From positions 1 to 64,000 of the forward strand of contig JADJXW010000001.1 in assembly GCA_016720075.1 (NCBI GenBank): a DNA stretch of 64,000 bases, read 5' to 3'. Source of the stretch: Pseudomonadota bacterium (GTDB lineage: Bacteria; Pseudomonadota; Gammaproteobacteria; Steroidobacterales; Steroidobacteraceae). Each line of letters opens with the position of its first letter. Within the stretch, counting starts at the first letter, position 1. The position numbers and the translations under genes were made by a program. The notes under the pieces are model-generated. The model did not search any database. It saw nothing but the letters and a program-made list of their open reading frames with translations, and was not told the origin of the DNA. Positions 56,373-64,000 of the stretch are shown here, piece by piece.

Positions 56373-57990
56373 GAAATTCCGCTGGCGTCCGGCGCCCATG
56401 ACCGGCTGGTTCGATCCGAAAGTCATGGCGCAGAGCGCGGCCATGCTGCTCACGGCCAACATCTTCGGCCGCCATTCCGACACGCGGCTGATCGAGGCGC
56501 TGGGCTCGCAGCCGCAGGATGTCTTCGACTATCGCGACCGGCCGGGAGAATTCTGGCTGGATTACGTGGCCGACCTGGGAGACGGCTGGAACTCCACCTA
56601 TGCCGTTGCCGCCGCGATGGCGCAGGAGTCGCTGCTGGACACGCGCGCCGGCGAAGTGCTGGTGATGGGTGGTGATGAGGTCTATCCCTATCCCAGCCGC
56701 AATGCCTATGCCAGGCGCACGGAAACCCCCTACAAGGAGGCCTTCGCGGGTCGCGCGCGCAAGCCGGATGTATTTGCCATTCCCGGCAACCATGACTGGT
56801 TCGACAGCCTGGTGGCTTTCTCGCGCGCGTTCTGCCGGCCCGAGCGGGGCTTTGCGGGCTGCCGCACGCGCCAGACGCGCAGCTACTTCGCGCTGGCGCT
56901 GCCGCGGGACTGGTGGCTGCTGGGCGTGGACCTGCAGCTGGGCGCGGATTTCGACGAACCGCAGCTGCGCTATTTCCACGACGTGGCTGCCCGCATGGGC
57001 AACACCGCCAACATCGTGCTGTGCGTGCCCGAGCCGCAATGGGTGTATGAAATCACCTATCCGGACTACGAGGCCTACACCACGCGCACGCTGGATTACT
57101 TCTGCCGCGATGTGCTGAAGAAGCCCGTGAGCGTGATGCTCACCGGCGACCTGCATTTCTACCGCCGCTACAGCGACGACGCCGGCCATCACCGCATCAT
57201 CGCCGGGGGTGGCGGTGCGTTCCTGCATCCCACGCACCAGCCGCATACCCCGCAGGTGCAGGATGGCTTCACCGAGCAGCGCTGCTATCCGGAAAAAGGC
57301 ACGTCGGCGAAGCTGGCCTGGAAGAACCTGCTGTTCCCGTTCATCAACCCGCTGGCCTGCCTGCTGCCCGGCCTGGTCTATGCGCTGTCGGCGTGGCTGG
57401 CCTCCTCGCGGCTGAACCTGGCCGACGTGGATACGATCGGTCATGCCTTCACCAGCAGCCTGCGCGTGGCGGTGCGCGATCCGCTGTGCGGGCTGTGGCT
57501 GCTGTTCGTGATCGCGGGGCTGGTGTTCTTCACCGATACGCACTCGCGCGCGTACCGCGTGCTGGGCGGCGCCACGCATGCGCTGGCGCATCTGTTCGCT
57601 GCGCTGGTGCTGGCGTGGATCGCGATGCGCTTCACCACCGACACGCTGGGCATGACCTATGGCGATCCGCTGCAGCTGCTGCTGTCCGGCGCGCTGGTGT
57701 TCGCCACCGGGGGCGTGGTGGGTGGGGTGGTGATCGGCATCTACCTGCTGGTGTCGATCAACGTGTTCGGCCGCCACGGCAACGAGGCGTTTTCCTCGCT
57801 GCGCGGTCAGGATTTCAAGCAGTGGCTGCGCCTGAACATCGATGAGGCCGGTGTGCTCACGATCCGGGCGATGGCCATCGACCGCGTGCCGCGCCGCTGG
57901 AAGGAAGAAGCCGGCCGGCCTGTTTCGGACGATGCGCGCGCCAGTGGCGTGCGCGAGGTGGATCGGGTCAGTGTGAGACCGAGAAGCTAG
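56365..57990 (+). CDS. Membrane metallophosphoesterase
   Basis: 541 residues. The N-terminal 310 residues carry calcineurin-type metal motifs: VMGGDEVYPYPS, IPGNHDWFDSLVAF and LTGDLHFYRRY; the first acid of a second Asp site may be supplied by DLGDGWNSTYAVAAA. Four to five hydrophobic helices follow (LLFPFINPLACLLPGLVYAL, LCGLWLLFVIAGLVFFTD, LLSGALVFATGGVVGGVVIG). The protein is therefore a membrane-anchored phosphoesterase with unknown substrate. It overlaps the ybbP end by 8 bases, so it is translated with the ybbAP transporter, an arrangement worth noting. The 3' end overlaps the convergent anti-sigma-like gene by 23 bases. Confidence 0.82.
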   Translation: MAEKFRWRPAPMTGWFDPKVMAQSAAMLLTANIFGRHSDTRLIEALGSQPQDVFDYRDRPGEFWLDYVADLGDGWNSTYAVAAAMAQESLLDTRAGEVLVMGGDEVYPYPSRNAYARRTETPYKEAFAGRARKPDVFAIPGNHDWFDSLVAFSRAFCRPERGFAGCRTRQTRSYFALALPRDWWLLGVDLQLGADFDEPQLRYFHDVAARMGNTANIVLCVPEPQWVYEITYPDYEAYTTRTLDYFCRDVLKKPVSVMLTGDLHFYRRYSDDAGHHRIIAGGGGAFLHPTHQPHTPQVQDGFTEQRCYPEKGTSAKLAWKNLLFPFINPLACLLPGLVYALSAWLASSRLNLADVDTIGHAFTSSLRVAVRDPLCGLWLLFVIAGLVFFTDTHSRAYRVLGGATHALAHLFAALVLAWIAMRFTTDTLGMTYGDPLQLLLSGALVFATGGVVGGVVIGIYLLVSINVFGRHGNEAFSSLRGQDFKQWLRLNIDEAGVLTIRAMAIDRVPRRWKEEAGRPVSDDARASGVREVDRVSVRPRS

Positions 57991-58663
57991 CCCAGGCCTG
58001 CGGCACCGGCGAGCCGCGCCAGTCCAGGCCCTCGAGCGTCACCGCATACTGGCCGGGGCCCACCGCGGAACTGTTGAGCGCAATGCGCAGGTGCCCGTTC
58101 GAATCCCGCGAGAGATTCGACAGCACCGTCACCCGGCCCTGGTCCACCCGGTCGAACGTCACGCGGAAATTGCTGTAGTTCGACCAGGACACGTCGAACT
58201 TGAAATCCGCCATCTCGGTATCCGGGCCACCGATGGTCACCATGCTCTGGGCCACGGGTCCCGTGCGCGAGGGCTTCACCACCAGCGCGCGCGTGGAGCG
58301 CGCCGGCAGCAGCGGCTGCGTGCGCAGTTCGTCCTGCAGCACGGTGATCTCGCGCGCCTTGCTGTTGTTGGAAACCAGCAGCATCAGCGCCGCGATCAGC
58401 ATCGTGCCGGCAAGGCCGGCCAGGCCCGCGATGACGGCGGGCTTCTGGTAGAACGGAATCTTCTTCTCGGCCCAAGGTTCCGGCTGTCCCGAGGCGTCCA
58501 TCAGCCGAAGACCCATGTGGATGCGTTCGGCCATGCCGAGCTTGGTCAGGGTTTCCGGATGCTCCTTGCAGAAGCGTTCGAAATCCTGGGCGCCCTTCAG
58601 CGGCAAGCGGCCGGCGAGGTAGCGCTCGATGATCTGGTTCTGCTCGATAAAGGTGGCGTCCAT
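57968..58663 (-). CDS. Anti-sigma-factor-like single-pass membrane protein
   Basis: 231 residues. The N-terminal 75 residues are cytoplasmic and helical (FIEQNQIIERYLAGRLPLKG, QDFERFCKEHPETLTKLGMA), resembling the sigma-binding part of anti-sigma proteins but without a zinc-finger HxxxCxxC. One membrane helix follows (PAVIAGLAGLAGTMLIAALM), then a periplasmic beta-rich domain (FKFDVSWSNYSNFRVTFDRV). No sigma factor gene is visible nearby. Function unknown; divergent from the DUF4139 gene across 69 bases. Confidence 0.6.
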   Translation of the reverse strand: MDATFIEQNQIIERYLAGRLPLKGAQDFERFCKEHPETLTKLGMAERIHMGLRLMDASGQPEPWAEKKIPFYQKPAVIAGLAGLAGTMLIAALMLLVSNNSKAREITVLQDELRTQPLLPARSTRALVVKPSRTGPVAQSMVTIGGPDTEMADFKFDVSWSNYSNFRVTFDRVDQGRVTVLSNLSRDSNGHLRIALNSSAVGPGQYAVTLEGLDWRGSPVPQAWASFSVSH

Positions 58664-58732
58664 TTGGGTGTATCGTGCCCAACGCAGTCGCGTTGAAGGC
58701 GCACTGCCTCACACTTTTCCGGCATTGGGTAA

Positions 58733-60323
58733 ATGAACATGTCAAAAAAGCGCGCCAGATCACTCCCCGCGGCCTCTTCGAATCGACCCCTGCTCGCAGC
58801 CACCCTGCTGGGCATCGCCGCCCACGCGTCAACGGGTGCGGCCGCGCAGGCTCCCGCCGCGGCGGCCGCTTCCGGCGAAGACGTGGCCATCACCATCTAC
58901 AGCTCCGCCCAGCCCGGGGCCATCTCGCCCGAGTACTACCGACCGCTGCCGGGTCAGGGAACACCGCCTGCAATGGGGGTGCCCGGCTATGCGATGGTCA
59001 GGCAGGAGCGCGCGGTGCAGCTCGGCGCCGGCCGTTCGCAGATCCGCTTCACCGATGTGGCGGCGCTCATCGATCCGACCACGGTCACGTTCACGTCGCT
59101 CACCGATCCGGCCACGCGGGTGCTGGAGCAGAACTTCCAGTTCGACCTGGTCAGCACCGACAAGCTGCTGCTGAAGTACATCGATCGCCCCATCACCGTG
59201 GAGCGCAACGTGGGCGGCGGCGGCATTGTCAGCACCACCGGCACGCTGCTCTCGTCGGTCAGCGGCCTGGTGCTGCGCGGCGCCGATGGCAACATCACGG
59301 CGCTGAATGACTACGCCTCGCTGCGGTTCCCCGAACTGCCGGGCGGGCCTCATCACCCGGCCCACGCTGGTGTGGGACATCAATGCCGGCAAGGCCGGCG
59401 CGCAGCGCGCGCGGGTCACGTATCAGACCGGCGGCGTTACCTGGTGGTCGGACTACAACCTGATCTTCAATGCCGGCAAGGATGCCAACAACGGGTTCGT
59501 GGATCTGTCGGCGTGGGTGAGCATCATCAACCAGTCCGGCGCCACGTTCCAGGACGCGAAGCTCAAGCTCATTGCCGGCGATGTGCACCGGGCGCCCAAT
59601 CCGCAGGTGGCTCGGGAAATAGTGATGATGACGGCGCGCGCGAAGACCGAAGACTCCGACGCCGGTTTCGCCGAGAAAGCCTTCGACGAATTCCATCTCT
59701 ACACGCTGGGCCGCAAGACCACGCTGCCGAACAACTCCACCAAGCAGATCGAGCTGTTCGACCAGGCGAAGCAGGTTCCCGCCAGGCGCCTGCTGGTGCT
59801 GTCCAACGCCGTGGGCTATTTCGGTGGCCGCTACGAGGATCGAAACTTCCCCGGCGGCGGCGAGCGCAAGGTGGATGCCTACCTGGAGTTCCGCAACGAC
59901 AAGGCCTCGGGCCTGGGCGTGCCGCTGCCGGCCGGGCGCATCCGCGTGTCGCGGCTGGATGCGGCCGACAGCTCGCTGGAATTCATCGGCGAGGATGTCA
60001 TCGACCACACGCCGCGCGATGAAAAGGTGCGTATCCAGCTGGGCTCGGCCTTCGACGTGGTGGGCGAGCGCAAGCAGGTGGATTTCACCACCGATTCGCG
60101 CGCGCGCTGGATCGAGGAGGAGATCGAGGTCGAGGTGCGCAACCACAAGGACGAGGACGTGGAAGTGCAGGTGCGCGAGTTCCTGTTCCGCTGGACCAAC
60201 TGGCGCATCCTGTCCAGCAGCCAGCCCTACGAAAAGGAAGACGCGAGCACCATCCTGTTCCCGGTGAAGGTGCCGAAGAACAGCAACCGGACGGTGAAAT
60301 ACCGGGTGCGCTACAGCTGGTAG
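58733..60323 (+). CDS. DUF4139 domain protein, secreted (frameshifted)
   Basis: About 530 codons. N-terminal signal (RPLLAATLLGIAAHASTGAA) and Ala-rich linker. The first part (ITIYSSAQPGAISPEYYRPL, YAMVRQERAVQLGAGRSQIR) ends at RFPELPGG. The second part in another frame starts LITRPTLVWDINAGKAG and has the DUF4139 core (VTYQTGGVTWWSDYNLIF, FVDLSAWVSIINQSGATFQD, LFRWTNWRILSSSQPYEKED). One extra G in the GGCGGGCC run at about 59345 explains the break. Family members are periplasmic or surface proteins of unknown function. Confidence 0.8.
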
Positions 60324-60336
60324 CGCGCCGCGGGTT

Positions 60337-61542
60337 CTAGACGCGCCGGACCGGCTCGGTCAGGCGCAGTGCGGCCAGCTCGGTGATGGGCAGCGGGCCT
60401 TCGAGCAGGTAGCCCTGCGCGAAGTCCACGCCGATGGCCGACAGCCACTGGCGCGCCACCGGCGATTCGATGCGCTTGGCCACGCAGTGCATGCCGAGCA
60501 CCCGCGAGCCGTGCGAGATGGCTGCCACCTGGGCCTGCGCCACCTTGTCTTTCAACGCGGCCACGGTCAGCGACGCGTCGATCTTCAGCATCCGCACGGC
60601 GCGCTGGCGCAGCAGCGGCAGCACGTCGGAGTGGAAGGTGAAATCGTCGATCACCACCTGGAAGCCCACCTTCTCGCAGAAGCGCATGAAGCGCTGGGCC
60701 ATGTCGAAGTGCTGTCGGCACTGCGACTCGCGGATCTCGAAGCCCAGCAGGCGCGGGTTCACGTGCGCGGCGCGCAGCGCCTTCTCGGCGAAGTCCATGA
60801 ACGATTCATCCAGCAGCGCGCCGGTGGAAAGATTCACGGTGAAGGCGGCCGGCTCCACGTCGAGCTGGGCGCGGTTGGCGGCCAGCCACGAGCACAGCTC
60901 GCCCAGCACCACGCGGTCCAGCTTGCCGCCGCTGGCCGGATCCTCGGCGCGGGCCAGCATGTCCTTGGGGGCTTCGCTGGCCATCGTGGCATCGGTGGTG
61001 TCGGTGCGCAGCAGCACCTCGTAGCGCCGCGTGCGGCCGGTGCTCTTGAGCTTCAGCAGCTGCTGCACGTACAGCGTGATGCCAAGGCCGTCGTGCTCGG
61101 CCAGCGGCACGGCCTTGGCGCGCGGCTTGCTGCCGGCCAGCCGCAGCGCCAGGCGATGCAGCAGGCGGGCGAATTCGGGCAGGGCCAGGCGTTCGCCGGT
61201 GCGACCGCCCAGCGAGCGCAGGTTGGCATCCAGCACCAGCGCGCCATGCAGCGCGCCGCGCGGGTCGCGGGCGGCGAAGGCCACCAGGCCCCGGCCCTTG
61301 CCGGACTCGCGCTCGAAGCTCAGCCGCGAGGGCTCCAGTGCCAGCGCGTCCAGCGCGTCGAGCACGAACGAAAACTCGGCCTCGTCGACCGTCGTGTCGG
61401 AGTTCCACAGCGCCGCGCCGGTGGCATCGTGGATGGACGTGCGATAGATGCCGCGGCCCGAGAGCGCGGCACCGATCTCCAGCGCGATCTCCTCCACCTT
61501 GGTCGGCAGGGATTTGATCGTCGTGTTCTCGGGGGTGGGCAT
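60337..61542 (-). CDS. EAL-domain protein, partly degenerate
   Basis: 401 residues. Residues 1-150 form an unassigned sensory-like region. The EAL fold starts near residue 185 with YEVLLRT in place of ExLxR. Other positions: FTVNLSTGALLDESF keeps Asn, FEIRES keeps Glu, VVIDDFTFHSD keeps the Asp pair but has FTF for FGTG, MLKIDASL keeps Lys. The usual AEGVE is AKRIE, with the first Glu changed to Lys. FAQGYLLEGPLP keeps Gln. It may bind c-di-GMP with reduced or no hydrolysis. No membrane segment. Divergent from the LysR gene across 113 bases, convergent with the DUF4139 gene. Confidence 0.8.
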   Translation of the reverse strand: MPTPENTTIKSLPTKVEEIALEIGAALSGRGIYRTSIHDATGAALWNSDTTVDEAEFSFVLDALDALALEPSRLSFERESGKGRGLVAFAARDPRGALHGALVLDANLRSLGGRTGERLALPEFARLLHRLALRLAGSKPRAKAVPLAEHDGLGITLYVQQLLKLKSTGRTRRYEVLLRTDTTDATMASEAPKDMLARAEDPASGGKLDRVVLGELCSWLAANRAQLDVEPAAFTVNLSTGALLDESFMDFAEKALRAAHVNPRLLGFEIRESQCRQHFDMAQRFMRFCEKVGFQVVIDDFTFHSDVLPLLRQRAVRMLKIDASLTVAALKDKVAQAQVAAISHGSRVLGMHCVAKRIESPVARQWLSAIGVDFAQGYLLEGPLPITELAALRLTEPVRRV

Positions 61543-61655
61543 GTGCGAAGTGTCATAGTCGCGGCAACAAATTGCCGTGATCCAGCTCCCGCGATGTCAA
61601 ATACAGGTCACCGGCGCTACAATATGTTGCAAACCGGGGGAGTATTGATCCGACC

Positions 61656-62612
61656 ATGAACCATTCAATGATTGCGGACGATATGGCGGTCTTTGCGCGG
61701 GTGGTCGAGCTCAACGGCTTCACCGCCGCGGCGCGCAAGCTGCAGGTTCCCAAGGTGCGTGTCAGCCGCTCGGTTGCCGCGCTGGAAAAAGCCCTCGGCG
61801 CAAGGCTGCTCGAGCGCACCACGCGGCGCATCTCGCTCACCACGGCCGGCCGGTCCATCCTGGCGCATTGCCAGCGCGTGGCGCTGGAAGTCGAGGCGGC
61901 GCGCGCCGCGCTGCAGCCGGTGTCCGACGGCGCGCTGCTGCGGGTGGCCATCGACCAGGGATTTGGCCGCCTGCTGGTGGCGCCACTGGTGCCGCGTTTC
62001 CTCGAGAGCTTTCCGCAGATCACGCTGCGGCTCATCAACACCGAAGAAGTGTCCGGTCCCGACTCCTACGACGTGGAGCTGCGCAGCGATGGGCGCCTGG
62101 TCGAGGGCGAGCGGGCGATGTCGCTGGGCACCCCGCCGATGATCCTCTGCGCCGCGCCGAACTACCTGGTGGGCAAAAACCTGCCCCAGTCGCCCAGCGA
62201 TCTGGCGCAACACGCGCTGCTGTGGGCGGCGTCGCGACCCGGCGGCGTGCTGCGCCTGGCCAGGCGCGGCGGCGAGGTGGGCGGCGGCGCCGTGACCGTG
62301 CCCGGCACGCCGCGCCTGGTGGCGCAGGATCTGGCCGCGCTGCATGCGGCCGTGGCCGCGGGCCTGGGCATCGGCGCGCTGCCGGAGTTCATGTGCCGGC
62401 AGGGCCTGGCGATGAAGCGACTGGTGCGGCTGCTGCCCGACTGGGAGATCGCCGATCAGGTCGAGCTCACGGCCGTCAGCCCCGTCGATCGGGCCGGCAA
62501 TGCCGCTGTGCGCAGTTTCGTGGATTACCTCAGCGCCCACGTGGTGCCGGCGCTGGCTGGCGCGCCTGAGGCCCCCGTCGTTGCGCCGATTGCCCGCAAG
62601 GCGGCAAGCTAG
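61656..62612 (+). CDS. LysR-family transcriptional regulator
   Basis: 318 residues from ATG 61656. N-terminal winged helix-turn-helix about residues 8-65 (MAVFARVVELNGFTAAARKL, VSRSVAALEKALGARLLERT, ISLTTAG). The substrate-binding domain follows (LRVAIDQGFGRLLVAPLVPR, GLGIGALPEFMCRQGLAMKR), of the CrgA-like group with a short linker. It ends 5 bases before the acyl-CoA dehydrogenase gene and may control it or the divergent EAL gene. Effector unknown. Confidence 0.9.
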   Translation: MNHSMIADDMAVFARVVELNGFTAAARKLQVPKVRVSRSVAALEKALGARLLERTTRRISLTTAGRSILAHCQRVALEVEAARAALQPVSDGALLRVAIDQGFGRLLVAPLVPRFLESFPQITLRLINTEEVSGPDSYDVELRSDGRLVEGERAMSLGTPPMILCAAPNYLVGKNLPQSPSDLAQHALLWAASRPGGVLRLARRGGEVGGGAVTVPGTPRLVAQDLAALHAAVAAGLGIGALPEFMCRQGLAMKRLVRLLPDWEIADQVELTAVSPVDRAGNAAVRSFVDYLSAHVVPALAGAPEAPVVAPIARKAAS

Positions 62613-62617
62613 CGCCC

Positions 62618-64000
62618 ATGTACCGGGCACCCCTGCGCGAAATCCGCTTTGTCATGCACGAACTGCTGGGCGACGACGCGCTCGTCAAAGCCTATGCAGA
62701 CATCGATTATTCGGGCGATCTTGCCGACAATATCGTCGAAGAAGCGGCCAAATTCGCCGAAAATGTGCTCGAACCGCTGAATCGCACCGGCGATGAGCAG
62801 GGCGCTGCCTGGTCCGCCTCCGGCGTGACCACCCCGAAGGGGTTCAAGGAAGCTTACGCGGCCTATGTCGAGGCGGGCTGGACGCAGATGCCCGTGTCGG
62901 CCGAACTGGGCGGGCAGGGCATGCCGCACACGGTGACGCTGGCCGTCGAAGAGCTGATGTTCGCGTCGAACATGGCGTTCTTCCTCGGCACCTCGCTGGC
63001 GCATGGGGCGGTGGGCGCGATTGCCGCATCGGCTACGCCGGAACAGGTGGCGATGTTCACGCCGAAGCTGGTGAGCGGCGAGTGGATGGCCACGATGAAC
63101 CTCACCGAGCCGCAGGCGGGTTCGGATCTGGCGCTGCTGCGCACGCGCGCCGTGCCCGAGGGCGATCACTACCGCATCTTCGGCCAGAAGATCTTCATCA
63201 CCTACGGTGATCACGATCTCACCGACAACATCATCCACCTGGTGCTCGCCCGCCTCGAGGGCGCGCCCGAGGGCGTGAAGGGCATCTCGCTGTTCGTCGT
63301 GCCCAAGGTGCTGATCAATGCCGATGGTTCGGCCGGCGCGCCCAACGACCTGCGCTGCCTGTCGATCGAACACAAGCTGGGCATCCATGCCAGCCCCACC
63401 TGCGTGATGGCCTTCGGCGAGAAACAGGGGGCGATCGGTTACCTCGTGGGTCCGCCGCATTCGGGCCTCGCGTTCATGTTCATCATGATGAACGCGGCGC
63501 GGCTGTCGGTGGGCGTGCAGGGCGTGGCGCAGTCCGAGCGCGCGTTGCAGCAGGCGCTGGACTGGGCGCGCAACCGCAAGCAGGGAAAGATCGCGGGCCA
63601 GCCCGCGCCCGTGGCCATCGTCGAGCACCCGGACGTGAAGCGGATGCTGCTGTCGATGAAGGCCCGCACCGAGGCCATGCGCGCGCTGTGCGGCTTTGCC
63701 GCGCTGGAACTGGACCGCGGACATCGCGATGCCGACCCGGCCGCGCGCGACGCGGCGCTGGTGCGTGCCGAGCTGCTGACGCCCATCGTGAAGGGCTGGT
63801 GCACGGAAACCGCGCTCGATGTGTGTTCCACCGGCGTGCAGGTGCACGGCGGCATGGGCTACATCGAGGAAACGGGCGCCGCGCAGTTCCTGCGCGATGT
63901 GCGCATCACCTCGATCTACGAGGGCACCACCGGCATCCAGTCCAACGACCTGATCGGTCGCAAGCTGGGCCGTGATCGTGGCGCCGCGATGGCCTCGCTC
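62618..64000 (+). CDS. Acyl-CoA dehydrogenase, long DmdC/AcdA-like type (partial)
   Basis: Opens at ATG 62618 (MYRAPLREIRFVMHELLGDD), the typical N-terminal extension of the roughly 590-residue family that includes methylmercaptopropionyl-CoA dehydrogenase. It is open to the right edge with 461 codons seen. FAD and substrate motifs: MNLTEPQAGSDLALLRTRAV, GQKIFITYGDHDL, IEHKLGIHASPTC, and VQVHGGMGYIEETGAAQFLR followed by RITSIYEGTTGIQSNDL. The catalytic Glu of this subgroup is expected in the IYEGTT stretch. It oxidises acyl-CoA to enoyl-CoA. The C-terminal domain lies outside the window. Confidence 0.92.
   Translation, partial: MYRAPLREIRFVMHELLGDDALVKAYADIDYSGDLADNIVEEAAKFAENVLEPLNRTGDEQGAAWSASGVTTPKGFKEAYAAYVEAGWTQMPVSAELGGQGMPHTVTLAVEELMFASNMAFFLGTSLAHGAVGAIAASATPEQVAMFTPKLVSGEWMATMNLTEPQAGSDLALLRTRAVPEGDHYRIFGQKIFITYGDHDLTDNIIHLVLARLEGAPEGVKGISLFVVPKVLINADGSAGAPNDLRCLSIEHKLGIHASPTCVMAFGEKQGAIGYLVGPPHSGLAFMFIMMNAARLSVGVQGVAQSERALQQALDWARNRKQGKIAGQPAPVAIVEHPDVKRMLLSMKARTEAMRALCGFAALELDRGHRDADPAARDAALVRAELLTPIVKGWCTETALDVCSTGVQVHGGMGYIEETGAAQFLRDVRITSIYEGTTGIQSNDLIGRKLGRDRGAAMASL

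Noticed and set aside
54828..56483. A 551-codon minus-strand frame opposite ybbP
   Set aside because: His/Gln/Arg-rich shadow of the intact YbbP frame.
56353..57777. A 474-codon minus-strand frame opposite the metallophosphoesterase
   Set aside because: No motifs; antisense to a gene with intact GNHD and GDLH motifs.

Overview
The window is high-GC, densely coded DNA that reads as a chromosomal segment of a gammaproteobacterium. The best clues are the conserved mrcA | pilMNOPQ - aroK - aroB - dgt block and the divergent tesA | ybbA-ybbP arrangement. The exact family cannot be fixed from sequence alone; something near Steroidobacteraceae/Nevskiales is a guess. No rRNA, tRNA, CRISPR array or transposase was recognised.

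Layout. (1) 1-6.4 kb, minus strand: an exopolysaccharide locus of the type found with exosortase A (XrtA/EpsH). It has an export protein, a Wzz-like chain-length protein, a BY-type tyrosine kinase, an outer-membrane barrel cut by the window edge, a VanZ-like membrane protein and a heparinase II/III-like lyase. (2) 6.6-31.6 kb: an FAD monooxygenase, an acyltransferase-3 protein and two divergent natural-product operons. The minus operon is HPPD - TyrA - NRPS (half-C/A/T/C/A/T) - free thioesterase. The plus operon is NRPS (C/A/T/E/C/T) - PKS (KS/AT/ACP/aminotransferase) - C/T - free thioesterase. Both thioesterases carry a TubC-type docking domain, and both follow a synthetase ending in an acidic motif. 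(3) 31.6-35.2 kb: a GNAT/CelD-like protein, a NodU/CmcH-type carbamoyltransferase and a nucleotidyltransferase-like protein. (4) 35.2-47.4 kb: mrcA, the type IV pilus operon pilMNOPQ, an Ig-repeat lipoprotein, aroK, aroB and dgt. (5) 47.4-50.9 kb: a compositionally different patch with three related small proteins (DUF6502-like) around a secreted protein built from 17 copies of a GIIGTG decapeptide. This is the least explained and most intriguing part. (6) 50.7-64 kb: fadD, tesA, ybbA, ybbP, a membrane metallophosphoesterase, an anti-sigma-like membrane protein, a DUF4139 protein, a degenerate EAL protein, a LysR regulator and an acyl-CoA dehydrogenase cut by the right edge.

How the parts may work together. 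HPPD and TyrA sit at the head of the minus NRPS operon and would supply 4-hydroxyphenylpyruvate or homogentisate. The first adenylation domain of that NRPS lacks the Asp that binds an alpha-amino group, so an aryl or keto acid starter is plausible. The plus operon has the logic of a beta-amino-acid-containing lipopeptide or polyketide-peptide: a malonyl extension is followed by on-line transamination.

Caution. At least fifteen frame breaks, one internal nonsense codon and two apparent deletions are spread over the whole window, including housekeeping genes. Several are single-base changes in G or T runs and some are compensated a few dozen bases later. This fits an error-rich assembly better than gene decay, so interrupted genes are given here as whole reconstructed genes and the breaks are described.
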